Shown: positions 16,721-23,971 of the stretch, piece after piece
Layout: the number at the start of each line of letters is the position of its first letter
Numbering within the stretch: the stretch's first letter is position 1
From: Nanohaloarchaea archaeon B1-Br10_U2g21
Lineage (GTDB): Archaea > Nanohalarchaeota > Nanosalinia > Nanosalinales > Nanosalinaceae
NCBI GenBank assembly: GCA_001563915.1
Contig: LKMP01000008.1
Span: 1-36,536, forward strand
Direction: 5' to 3'
Length of the DNA: 36,536 bases
Translations under genes and position numbers: made by a program
Notes under the pieces: model-generated
What the model was told of the DNA's origin: nothing
Database searches by the model: none
What the model saw: only the letters and a program-made list of their open reading frames with translations

Positions 16721-17346
16721 TTTAACACTCTTAGTACTGCTTTAACATCATTGTAGCTGACTTTTTTGATTTTAAGACCGCTATAATGAGTACCAAATAC
16801 ACAGTACTGAGTTACCCAGACAAAGCTCATCTCAGTTTTTTCAGCGGCAAGATCTCTGTCCACATTATTTCCAAAATATGCAAATCTTTCTCGCTCTTCA
16901 TCCCTTTGGCTTAGAAAAGCCTCGAATATTTCTTCATTAGGCTTCTTAACCCCGACTTCTTCCGAGACCACTAGGCCTTTGTAATCTAATTCAGCATCCG
17001 AGAACACTTTAGTATAGAATTTTTTGGCCTCAATTGAGTTGTCGCTGATAAATCCTATTGGCCCAAATTCAGAATCTATCTTTTTTAGCTCTGGAATTAT
17101 TTCTTCTTTCAAAAATTTTTCTGCCCAAATCTCATATTTTTCCTTAATTATTGAAGGATTAGCGTGAAGCCCTTCTGAATCTAGCCATCTTGCCACTTCT
17201 TCAGTCTTAAAAACATTGAAACTATTAATCGGCATTTTTACAGGAGTTTGGCCGTTTCTTTCTAGCTCTTTTGAAACAAATTCGTTTATTTTGCTGTTAT
17301 CAGGGATTAAAGTGTCTCCTATGTCAAATACAGGGATTTTATTCAT
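16717..17346 (-). CDS. HAD superfamily phosphatase-like hydrolase
   Basis: A 209-residue HAD protein. Motif I is FDIGDTL (Asp8 nucleophile, Asp11 acid/base), motif II is the serine in FISDNS, motif III is the lysine in VKKPNEEIF, and motif IV is the aspartates in FGNNVDRDL. A helical cap of about 90 residues sits between motifs I and II (type C1). Substrates are probably small phosphorylated metabolites. Striking context: it lies between the two citrate/CoA ligase subunit genes, overlapping each by 4 bases, so it is made in step with them. A metabolite-repair role or regulation of the phosphohistidine enzyme is conceivable but unproven. Confidence 0.88.
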   Translation of the reverse strand: MNKIPVFDIGDTLIPDNSKINEFVSKELERNGQTPVKMPINSFNVFKTEEVARWLDSEGLHANPSIIKEKYEIWAEKFLKEEIIPELKKIDSEFGPIGFISDNSIEAKKFYTKVFSDAELDYKGLVVSEEVGVKKPNEEIFEAFLSQRDEERERFAYFGNNVDRDLAAEKTEMSFVWVTQYCVFGTHYSGLKIKKVSYNDVKAVLRVLK

Positions 17347-18476
17347 AGACTATCCTCACTCTTTATCATGTCCATTAATTTCTTTGATGATTCTGTCATC
17401 GGTAAGTCGTTCCGATAAAGATTCATGTTTAAATCTAGTTTTTCCCGAGTTTTTTCTAATAGTTCAAATGCTTTTTCAGCGTTAGGCCCATCTCTACGAA
17501 TTACTATTGGATATTCGGGCTCCTCTTCTTCTAGTGCTTGACAAAATCCTCTCATTGTCCTGTAAATATCAGTATTATTAGCTGTTCCTCCCACATGTAG
17601 TAATCCTTTGAGATTTGGTTTTGACATTATGACTTTACTAAGCCGGTAAACTTTTTCTGTCGGAGGATTTCCACCATACTCGGTATAATTTGCAGGTTTC
17701 CCTCCATAAGCTATCAGAGAATCCATATTTGTAAGTGAGGCGCCTCCACCAGCAAGCATCATGCCTATATCGCCCTCTAGCTCAACGTATTTGCCAGCTA
17801 CACCTCTGTGATCCTCTTCATCTATTTTTTCGGCCTCTATTTCTCTTTCAGTTTTCTCCCTTTTGAAAGCAGTTCTTTTAGGATAGCTCCAATTATGGCG
17901 GAAGGATGCGTCATTATCGAGCTCCATTTTAGCGTCGACGGCTATTAAATCCTTTTTAGAATCCAAAACTAAAGGGTTCACTTCTAGCATCATTGCGTCC
18001 TCTTCAAGAAACACGTTGAAAATTAGGTGTGTGATTATACTTAACCTGTCTGAAATATCATCTGAGAGCTCTGCGCTTCTTAGCTTCTCCGTAAACTCTT
18101 TTTTGCTGCCTTTCTCTATTTTAAATTTCGTTATTTCTCTGTTTTCTACGCCTGATCCTCCATCAGCTGAAAATAAAAACACTGGTCCTCGTGTAGAGGT
18201 ATCATAGACAAAAGAAATGTAGTATTCATGTTCTATATCCACTTTTTCTTCTATAAGTACGGACTCTACTTTTCTACCGGCTAGTTTGCCGTTTTTCATA
18301 TCTTCAGCAATTCTTTCTGCTTTTTTCCGACTTTCTGCAAATTTTATTCCTCCTTTAGATTTTCGATTCTTTTCAAGTATCTGTGCTTTCACAACGAAGG
18401 ATTCGCCGTCTTTTGAAGGAGTGGGGATGTCATGTTTCTCTAAGATTTTCTTTGTCTCGTGTTCTAATAGCTCCAC
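17343..18476 (-). CDS. SucC-like ATP-grasp subunit, ATP-citrate lyase beta type
   Basis: A 377-residue protein: an ATP-grasp domain (about 1-220; VVKAQ, KGGIKFAES, EVNPLVLDSKKDLIAVDAK) and a C-terminal CoA-ligase flavodoxin-like domain. The second half matches the ATP-citrate lyase form rather than SucC: MLAGGGASLTNMDS, PANYTEYGGNPPTEKVY, VGGTANNTDIYRT and IRRDGPNAEKAFEL follow the ACLY blocks AGGGAS, ANY.EY.G.P, GG..AN.T and RRxGPN (recalled family pattern). It should phosphorylate the SucD-like partner's histidine using ATP and bind citrate. The start is GTG at 18476, 27 bases after a TATA box. It is the first of five overlapping genes. Confidence 0.88.
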   Translation of the reverse strand: MELLEHETKKILEKHDIPTPSKDGESFVVKAQILEKNRKSKGGIKFAESRKKAERIAEDMKNGKLAGRKVESVLIEEKVDIEHEYYISFVYDTSTRGPVFLFSADGGSGVENREITKFKIEKGSKKEFTEKLRSAELSDDISDRLSIITHLIFNVFLEEDAMMLEVNPLVLDSKKDLIAVDAKMELDNDASFRHNWSYPKRTAFKREKTEREIEAEKIDEEDHRGVAGKYVELEGDIGMMLAGGGASLTNMDSLIAYGGKPANYTEYGGNPPTEKVYRLSKVIMSKPNLKGLLHVGGTANNTDIYRTMRGFCQALEEEEPEYPIVIRRDGPNAEKAFELLEKTREKLDLNMNLYRNDLPMTESSKKLMDMIKSEDSL

Positions 18477-18496
18477 GTTAATAATCTAAGAGAGTG

Positions 18497-18509
18497 TTAT
18501 TAATTAAAG
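18497..18509 (-). promoter_or_regulatory. TATA box of the split citrate lyase operon
   Basis: On the minus strand CTTTAATTAATAA is centred 27 bases upstream of the GTG start at 18476, predicting a leaderless five-gene transcript down to 14703. Confidence 0.5.
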
Positions 18510-18530
18510 TTCTAAGAAATCTTGGTATAA

Positions 18531-19100
18531 TTAAGGCACTAGTGAAGGATGTTTAATATCGTATTCTGGATCGTATTCTAAATCTCCTGAGCTCGCATCA
18601 ATTACTAGACGGGTATTGTGGTCATTATTTTTTTCCCATGCGGTATCGTAATCTATGTCTTTGTCATCGAATCTTTCCTCAACTAAACCTCTTAAACCCC
18701 ATATCTTTGAAATATCTTCAATTTGATCATCTTCATCGGACCAGTATGTGGACTTACCAATGTTAGTTCCGGCGGCGAAACCATTTAATTCAGAGACATC
18801 GCTACCATAATCTTTACCCACAAGCATTAAGAAAGGATCTAGCTCGTCTTTAAGCAGTTCTTTAGGACTCTTACTTTCGATTTGCGTATGAAGCATGTAA
18901 CTCCGGTCTTCGTTGTATAATGCTACTACAAGACACTTATCGATTCCGCCAGAATCAAGCATTCCGTCTACTGCCCCCCATTGGGTCTGACCATATGACC
19001 CGTTTACTTCTTGAGTTCCGTCTTCCAGAACTCCATCTAGTCCTAGGCCCATTTCCGCTTCATATTCTGCTTCGTTTATGAGTGTGTTAGTATCTACCAT
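18531..19100 (-). CDS. hypothetical acidic protein
   Basis: A 189-residue, very acidic soluble protein with no signal or membrane segment. The central part (CLVVALYNEDRSYMLHTQIE, then LMLVGKDYGSDVSELNGFAAG) looks like a compact alpha/beta fold and faintly recalls CheD-type deamidases, but the catalytic Cys-His pair cannot be placed with confidence. A TTTAAAAAC element about 40 bases upstream suggests a short leader. It lies 54 bases upstream of the citrate lyase operon on the same strand, but that operon has its own TATA box. The function is unknown. Confidence 0.7.
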   Translation of the reverse strand: MVDTNTLINEAEYEAEMGLGLDGVLEDGTQEVNGSYGQTQWGAVDGMLDSGGIDKCLVVALYNEDRSYMLHTQIESKSPKELLKDELDPFLMLVGKDYGSDVSELNGFAAGTNIGKSTYWSDEDDQIEDISKIWGLRGLVEERFDDKDIDYDTAWEKNNDHNTRLVIDASSGDLEYDPEYDIKHPSLVP

Positions 19101-19203
19101 TTTTTCACATCTTTTGAGAAGATAGGTTAGTATTTACAGTTTTTAAAGACATACTTTTTTATCAGTTAATCTAAAAATATAGGCAAACTTATAATGTAAT
19201 ATA

Positions 19204-19722
19204 ATGGTCTATACTAGAAGAGGGGATAAGGGCAGAACTGATTTATCATCAGGAGAAAGAGTTTCAAAGTCAAGTAACAGAGTTAAGGCCTATGGGACTA
19301 TAGATGAGCTTAACTCTTTGATAGGAATATGCAGGTTTTATGCCGAAGATAAAAGTCAGGAGTTGGAGGATATACAGAATGATTTACATATACTGCAGGC
19401 TGAGTTGGCAAACCGAGAACCTGAAATAAAGATTTCCCAAGATCATACAGAAGTCCTAGAAGATCGCTGTGATACATATCAAGAAGAATGCCCTCCTTTA
19501 ACGGATTTCGTGTTGGCTGGAGGCTGCGAATCCGCATCTCACCTACATCATGCGCGCTCTGTATGTCGAAGAGCAGAAAGAGTTGCAGTAACACTTGATC
19601 AGGATGAAGAATTAAGACCTGAGATTTTGACGTACATTAATAGACTTTCTGATTTGCTTTTCCTTATGGCAAGACACGAAAATTTTCTTGAGAACGTAGA
19701 AGAGAAAAATCCTGATTATTAG
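19204..19722 (+). CDS. ATP:cob(I)alamin adenosyltransferase, PduO type
   Basis: A 172-residue enzyme that makes adenosylcobalamin from ATP and cob(I)alamin. PduO signatures are present: N-terminal YTRRGDKGRTDLSSGERVSK (ATP loop), KAYGTIDELNSLIG, the SASHLHHARSVCRRAER segment and YINRLSDLLFLMAR near the C-terminus. The length is normal. A TATA box (19171-19180) is centred 27 bases before the ATG. It converges with the small gene at 19719 (4-base overlap). No cobalamin-dependent enzyme or B12 biosynthesis gene lies in the window, so cobalamin is probably salvaged for an enzyme encoded elsewhere. Confidence 0.93.
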   Translation: MVYTRRGDKGRTDLSSGERVSKSSNRVKAYGTIDELNSLIGICRFYAEDKSQELEDIQNDLHILQAELANREPEIKISQDHTEVLEDRCDTYQEECPPLTDFVLAGGCESASHLHHARSVCRRAERVAVTLDQDEELRPEILTYINRLSDLLFLMARHENFLENVEEKNPDY

Positions 19723-19934
19723 TACGGTTCTTCGGTTTCAATCGTTTTTTCCAGGATATAAAAATCTTCTTCATCTTCAAGCTCGTTTAGCGCAGCATCA
19801 TGGTATTTTTGCGCTTCCAATAAAGAATCGAGGGTTTGATGGTATCTGAGCCATTCTTCCTTATCATCGGCTCTTGCTAAGATACATCTATATTTTTCTC
19901 CGTAAACTAATTCGTTTGAACCTATTATTATCAT
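19719..19934 (-). CDS. small hypothetical protein
   Basis: A 71-residue acidic protein: a short beta-like N-terminus (SNELVYGEKYRCILAR) followed by an amphipathic helix. CGGAG lies 7 bases before the ATG and could be a Shine-Dalgarno site. The stop overlaps that of the convergent adenosyltransferase by 4 bases. No family recognised. Coding status is supported by the acidic composition and the ribosome site. Confidence 0.55.
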   Translation of the reverse strand: MIIIGSNELVYGEKYRCILARADDKEEWLRYHQTLDSLLEAQKYHDAALNELEDEEDFYILEKTIETEEPY

Positions 19935-20033
19935 TTTAAACTCCGGGACACTGTCAAAGAAAAAACATGTTATTGAAGCTGGCCCAATAGATAGAGGGGT
20001 AGAAATTTATTTGAACATAACTCTGTCTCTTTC

Positions 20034-20507
20034 TTAAGCATTTGCTATTAGATAACCAAGGAAAAATAAAGAAATCCAGCCTATTACAGACACGACTGCA
20101 GCAAGACCTGCAACTTTTTCAAACGTTTTTACTTTTTCTGTTCTATTCTCCCACTCTGGTGCGAGTTCTTGGAATTTGGGAGTCACCCAGATATTAAGAA
20201 ATACTCCGTTAAGGAATACTATTACCACTATAAACATTTTAACTTGGAAAGATCTTTCTAGGGCCAAGTTAGGATGCATTAGAAACATTAAGAGGCCTGT
20301 AATCGAGAGTATAAGGAAACCTACCCAGATAATGAGAGAGAATATAGGAGCCATCATCGCATTGTACTTGGCATTACTTGGTTTAAGATGCATGTAACCA
20401 TTTACAGCATCAGTCATCAGTACTGCCCCAATAGCAGTTATAGCTCCGAATACGTGAAGCATATGGAGTGTAAAATGAGGATCCAATACTGGCGATAAAT
20501 CAATCAC
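20034..20507 (-). CDS. four-helix membrane protein, possible heme/copper-handling (CopD/DUF2269-like)
   Basis: A 157-residue membrane protein with four hydrophobic helices (about 12-34, 50-72, 86-108, 130-153). Histidines sit at or in the first helix (HFTLHMLHVFGAI), at the end of helix 1 (GYMHLKP) and after helix 2 (FLMHPN), a layout seen in small cytochrome b-like and CopD/DUF2269-like proteins. Its ATG overlaps the stop of the 80-residue membrane gene by 4 bases. The pair is transcribed divergently from the CuA/multicopper oxidase, so an electron-transfer or copper role is plausible but inferred. Confidence 0.75.
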   Translation of the reverse strand: MIDLSPVLDPHFTLHMLHVFGAITAIGAVLMTDAVNGYMHLKPSNAKYNAMMAPIFSLIIWVGFLILSITGLLMFLMHPNLALERSFQVKMFIVVIVFLNGVFLNIWVTPKFQELAPEWENRTEKVKTFEKVAGLAAVVSVIGWISLFFLGYLIANA

Positions 20508-20746
20508 GATTCAACCACCTCTATTTCATTAAGCAAAGTAGTGGCTATGAAATATAGGCTAGTCAAAGCGACTGTCAGAGTCAATAATATTACAAAATAA
20601 GAAAAACTTGATACTCCTAACGCCTCAGAAACACTGAATAAGGATTCGCTTTCAGGGTCATGTGAGGCTACTTTTGTAATAAGTGCCAGAAAGGCCACTA
20701 AAAGACCTGATAATTTCTCCATATATCGGATTTTACATTCCATCAT
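20504..20746 (-). CDS. small two-helix membrane protein
   Basis: An 80-residue protein with a hydrophobic N-terminal segment (about 12-27) and a second helix (about 48-70). One external-looking histidine follows helix 1 (ASHDPES). The start at 20746 is preferred over the later ATG at 20722 because the shared AT element at 20771-20781 lies 30 bases upstream. It overlaps the next membrane gene by 4 bases. No family recognised. Confidence 0.65.
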   Translation of the reverse strand: MMECKIRYMEKLSGLLVAFLALITKVASHDPESESLFSVSEALGVSSFSYFVILLTLTVALTSLYFIATTLLNEIEVVES

Positions 20747-20770
20747 TAAAAAATCCTTCTAGCGTCCTTA

Positions 20771-20781
20771 TCTTTTTATTC
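20771..20781. promoter_or_regulatory. shared bidirectional TATA element
   Basis: TCTTTTTATTC lies 27 bases before the oxidase ATG (20803) and, read on the other strand as GAATAAAAAGA, 30 bases before the membrane gene start (20746). Only 56 bases separate the two start codons, so one element may serve both and coordinate their expression. Confidence 0.45.
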
Positions 20782-20802
20782 AGCTTCACAGATCTAATAT
20801 TC

Positions 20803-22137
20803 ATGGATAGAGAGTTCATTATCCCTTCAATATTTGTAGCAGCGCTAACTTTGATGCTGTTTTCTGGCCTTACTTATCTGGGATATGAACATATTACTGA
20901 GGCCTCTGTTGAAGGCGAGCCAGATGTAGTCATTGATATGTTAGCAGACGATTGGTACTTTGAGCCCGATAAAATTACTGTTAGTGAAGGAGACCATGTT
21001 AGACTTGTAATCGAGACAGAACACTCTGAAACAGGTACTTATGATCACGGTATCCACATACCTAGTTTAGGAGTAAACGAGCCTCTTGCAGCTGGAGAGA
21101 CACATGAAGTAGAGTTTATAGCTGATGAAGCCGGAGAACATCAGTTTTACTGTAATGTATACTGCGGAGAAGGACATCATAATATGGAGGGAGAAATTAT
21201 AGTAGAAGAAAACAGTCATGAGGATCATGGCGACGGAACTGAATCTGATTACGAAGATTACGATTTACCTGTTCGAGGTTCAGAAGATGCTATTGAGGAA
21301 TTATCTTATGAAACAGATAGTGAGGGTGTGAAGGTCTTTAATCTAACAGCAGAACACGTAATGTGGGACTACGGAGAAGATCATCTTGGACAGTCTCACG
21401 TGGTCGAATCATGGGGGTATAACGGTCAGCTTCCCGGCCCTGAAATCAGAGTAACCGAAGGAGATGAAGTAAGAATTAATTTTGAAAATAAGGCTCCCAT
21501 CAATACTACAGTTCACTGGCATGGTGTAGACGTTCCAATTGAGGCAGATGGCGTGCCGGGGATAACACAGGAACCAGTAGGAGAAGACGAAACCTTCACC
21601 TACGAATTTACAGCAGAACCTTCAGGAACACGATTCTATCATACTCATGGATCCGATCATACTGATGAGGCAGAACAAATGGATATGGGGCTAGCAGGCC
21701 CTCTGATCATAGAGCCTGAAGAGTTTGAAGAACCTGATGTAGACTACACAATGGTGCTATCTGAAAGAATAGGGGAAGGAATATATCCGATTCAGGGACA
21801 GATATATCCTAACGTGCCTGCTATAGAAGTTGAAGAAGGAGACTTGGTCAGAGTAAGAATGATAAATGCAGGTTCTACAACTTTCCATCCAATGCATCTA
21901 CACGGTCATCAGTTTGACGTTATAGCAAAGGATGGTAACCCTGTGCCTGAAGAAGCAGTACAGGAACGAAATGTCAAAACAGTTCATCCAGGAGAAACTA
22001 TGGATATAGAGTTTGTAGCAGATAATCCGGGAAAATGGATGTTCCACTGCCACGAATTATCTCATGCTGGAGGAGGTATGATCGCAGAAGTAGTCTATGA
22101 TGGCTATGAGGAAGATCATTCAGCTGAGCATCACTAA
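20803..22137 (+). CDS. CuA cupredoxin domain fused to two-domain multicopper oxidase
   Basis: A 444-residue exported copper protein. N-terminal membrane anchor (about 5-27). A first cupredoxin domain (about 40-137) carries a cytochrome oxidase subunit II-like CuA site: His82/His85 region, then CNVYCGEGHHNM (Cys117, Cys121, His125, Met128). After a His/Asp-rich linker come two cupredoxin domains with all four laccase-type motifs: HWHG (238-241), HTH (280-282), HPMHLHGH (362-369) and HCHELSHAGGGM (415-426, T1 Cys416). That implies one type 1 copper and a trinuclear oxygen-reducing centre. The ATG at 20803 is preferred over upstream starts because of the TATA spacing and the immediate membrane helix. 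The electron source is unknown; the CuA domain would be the entry port. Confidence 0.92.
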   Translation: MDREFIIPSIFVAALTLMLFSGLTYLGYEHITEASVEGEPDVVIDMLADDWYFEPDKITVSEGDHVRLVIETEHSETGTYDHGIHIPSLGVNEPLAAGETHEVEFIADEAGEHQFYCNVYCGEGHHNMEGEIIVEENSHEDHGDGTESDYEDYDLPVRGSEDAIEELSYETDSEGVKVFNLTAEHVMWDYGEDHLGQSHVVESWGYNGQLPGPEIRVTEGDEVRINFENKAPINTTVHWHGVDVPIEADGVPGITQEPVGEDETFTYEFTAEPSGTRFYHTHGSDHTDEAEQMDMGLAGPLIIEPEEFEEPDVDYTMVLSERIGEGIYPIQGQIYPNVPAIEVEEGDLVRVRMINAGSTTFHPMHLHGHQFDVIAKDGNPVPEEAVQERNVKTVHPGETMDIEFVADNPGKWMFHCHELSHAGGGMIAEVVYDGYEEDHSAEHH

Positions 22138-22144
22138 TTTTTCG

Positions 22145-22891
22145 CTATAGCTTCTTGTTCCACTGGGCTGATGAAAACTTTTTTTCCGCTAATATTGATG
22201 CCTTTTCAACTTCTTCTTTCGTCAAAGTTCCTTCTTCATACTTCTTGTTCTCTGTAAATTTTTCAATTAATTTTTCTACTACTTCCTCTCGAGAATGATC
22301 AGTATGGTCGCTTATACGAGTTACTCGTTTCTCTGCTGACTCAATAGCTTTATCGCTAACTTTTTCCTTTCCTATTCTTAGTGCTTTCAGCATATTCTCA
22401 ATGTTAAGATCGTAACTTATCATGGTATGATGCAATACAGCATTGTTTTTCCGTATCTGGGCTGCACCTCCTAGCTTTCCATCTTGATGCTCTATGTCAT
22501 TAAGTGGAGCATACATGGCTTCAACTCCAAGACTGTTTAGAGCGTCTACTGCAAACTCATCTAACTCTCTATAACTTTTCTCAATATCTCTATTTACTGC
22601 TTTTTTTGGAATATAAATCGAGTAAGTTATTACGTTTCCTGGTTCTGAGAACATTGCGCCTCCACCAGTAATTCTTCTGACAACTTCGATTCCGTTTTCT
22701 TCCACATATTCATGCTCTACTTCATCTTTGTATGCCTGGAATCTGCCCATAGGGACACTAGTATTTTCACGATACCAGAATCGTAGAGTAGGTTGCATCT
22801 CGCTATTGTCCAACTTTTGTGTTAGTACTTCATCTATGGCGTGATGCATAGCTTCTGAGTAACAACCTTCATTGATTATTCTCCATTTCAT
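22145..22891 (-). CDS. lplA: lipoate-protein ligase A, catalytic subunit
   Basis: A 248-residue enzyme that activates lipoate with ATP and transfers it to E2 or H proteins. Typical motifs: VRRITGGGAMFSEPGNV (lipoyl-AMP loop, 71-87) and the catalytic lysine in QDGKLGGAAQIR (Lys139). The length fits archaeal LplA, which lacks the C-terminal accessory domain. That domain is encoded just upstream as LplB, whose stop overlaps this ATG by 4 bases, giving a bipartite enzyme as in Thermoplasma. It converges with the copper oxidase gene. Its target proteins are not in the window. Confidence 0.93.
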   Translation of the reverse strand: MKWRIINEGCYSEAMHHAIDEVLTQKLDNSEMQPTLRFWYRENTSVPMGRFQAYKDEVEHEYVEENGIEVVRRITGGGAMFSEPGNVITYSIYIPKKAVNRDIEKSYRELDEFAVDALNSLGVEAMYAPLNDIEHQDGKLGGAAQIRKNNAVLHHTMISYDLNIENMLKALRIGKEKVSDKAIESAEKRVTRISDHTDHSREEVVEKLIEKFTENKKYEEGTLTKEEVEKASILAEKKFSSAQWNKKL

Positions 22892-23169
22892 TTTGACTCA
22901 CCTATGCTCTTTTTTACAGCTTCTGCAACCGAGGCTGCAGAAAAACCTATTAAATCTGCCTCAACCTTTTTTATGGCCTCTTTAAGAGCTTCTTTTTCTG
23001 AGTCTATTTTAAGACCTGTTAACGCGTCTTCTATTTCCTTTAGGGCTTCTGGAGGCTCAATAAAGAAGTCTCCGCGAACTTTCACATTGGTGAGTTTTTC
23101 TTCGTCATAATGGGTTTCAACTTTGACTAGTTTGCCTTCTGGGACTTTCACAGAAGCCTGTCCTTTCAT
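22888..23169 (-). CDS. lplB: lipoate-protein ligase accessory subunit LplB
   Basis: A 93-residue protein matching the C-terminal domain of lipoate ligase: KVPEGKLVKVE, VRGDFFIEPPEALKEIEDAL and EADLIGFSAASVAEAVKK. In archaea this domain is a separate subunit needed for lipoate activation. I chose the ATG at 23169 over an upstream frame extension to 23241: a TATA element lies 27 bases before it, the protein then begins right at the family's first strand, and the longer version would run into the divergent hydrolase gene. Confidence 0.9.
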   Translation of the reverse strand: MKGQASVKVPEGKLVKVETHYDEEKLTNVKVRGDFFIEPPEALKEIEDALTGLKIDSEKEALKEAIKKVEADLIGFSAASVAEAVKKSIGESK

Positions 23170-23190
23170 AGGTAAGAATAAACTATTGAG

Positions 23191-23200
23191 CTTATTATAC
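23191..23200. promoter_or_regulatory. shared bidirectional TATA element (lplB/hydrolase)
   Basis: CTTATTATAC is centred 26 bases before the hydrolase ATG (23222) and 27 bases before the lplB ATG (23169). The symmetry suggests a single AT element read in both directions to give two leaderless transcripts. Confidence 0.5.
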
Positions 23201-23221
23201 ATTTTTGACAACATAATAGTT

Positions 23222-23971
23222 ATGGAATCTAGAAGCGGCATTAATTATAGGAGGACTGATGGCGAAGGAAAGCCTCTCGTATTTGTGCATGGATGGTTAG
23301 GCTCAAGAAAGTCATGGAAGCTTGTGGAAGGGCATCTTAATCTCGAGAATCCAAAAATATTTCTGGATCAGCGATGTCATGGTAGTTCTCCTTGTCGAAA
23401 GTTTTCTATTAGGGATCTTGCAGAGGATTTGAAAGAGGTAGTAGATGAGTCTTGTGATGAAGACCCAATAATTGTAGGTCACTCGATGGGAGGAATGACG
23501 GCATTACAGTATGCAGCTATGCATGATGGCTATGAGTCTCTATGTCTTTTGGGAACTTGTGCATCGACTCCGGAGCCTGAGATTGAGTCTCCTCGTTTTT
23601 TCCTTGAGAAGTTAAACGAAATGGATAGAAAAGAATGGGCCAGAATGATAACCAAGAATTATCTTGGAAATACTGGGGAGAAAGAGTTGAAGAAAGCCAC
23701 AGAACTTGAGTTAAGAGATGCGGAGAAAAAACCTATTATCTATGGTTTAGAGGCTATGATAGAGTATGATATAAGAGATCAATTATCGTCTGAAACTCAC
23801 GCCATAGTTGTCGCAGGAGAAAATGATGGAGCTATCACTTTGGAAAAATCTCGAGAGGTAGCAGAACTGTTAAACGCCGATACAGTAATTATTGATTCAG
23901 GTCATTTGATGCTGCATGAACGGCCCAAAAGAATTGCACAGATAATAGAAAAATTTGTCCAAGATTTATGA
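23222..23971 (+). CDS. alpha/beta hydrolase
   Basis: A 249-residue cytoplasmic alpha/beta-fold hydrolase. The oxyanion region is VFVHGWLGSRKSW (about 21-32), the nucleophile elbow GHSMGG (Ser88), an acidic residue follows GEND near residue 200, and the catalytic His is in DSGHLMLHERP. It is probably an esterase or thioesterase; the substrate cannot be told. The start at 23222 is supported by TATA spacing. It is framed by lipoate-ligase-family genes on both sides, sharing a promoter with lplB and overlapping the LplA paralogue's end by 6 bases. A lipoyl-amide or acyl-ester substrate is possible but speculative. Confidence 0.92.
   Translation: MESRSGINYRRTDGEGKPLVFVHGWLGSRKSWKLVEGHLNLENPKIFLDQRCHGSSPCRKFSIRDLAEDLKEVVDESCDEDPIIVGHSMGGMTALQYAAMHDGYESLCLLGTCASTPEPEIESPRFFLEKLNEMDRKEWARMITKNYLGNTGEKELKKATELELRDAEKKPIIYGLEAMIEYDIRDQLSSETHAIVVAGENDGAITLEKSREVAELLNADTVIIDSGHLMLHERPKRIAQIIEKFVQDL

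Noticed and set aside
15833-18476. Ordinary succinyl-CoA synthetase (sucCD)
   Set aside because: Diagnostic stretches (SGGM, GGDR, AGGGAS, ANYTEYGG, RRDGPN) follow ATP-citrate lyase, and sucC and sucD are normally adjacent.
20803-22137. Copper nitrite reductase
   Set aside because: It has full HWHG, HTH, HPMHLHGH and HCHxxxH motifs of laccase-type oxidases, which implies a trinuclear centre absent from NirK.
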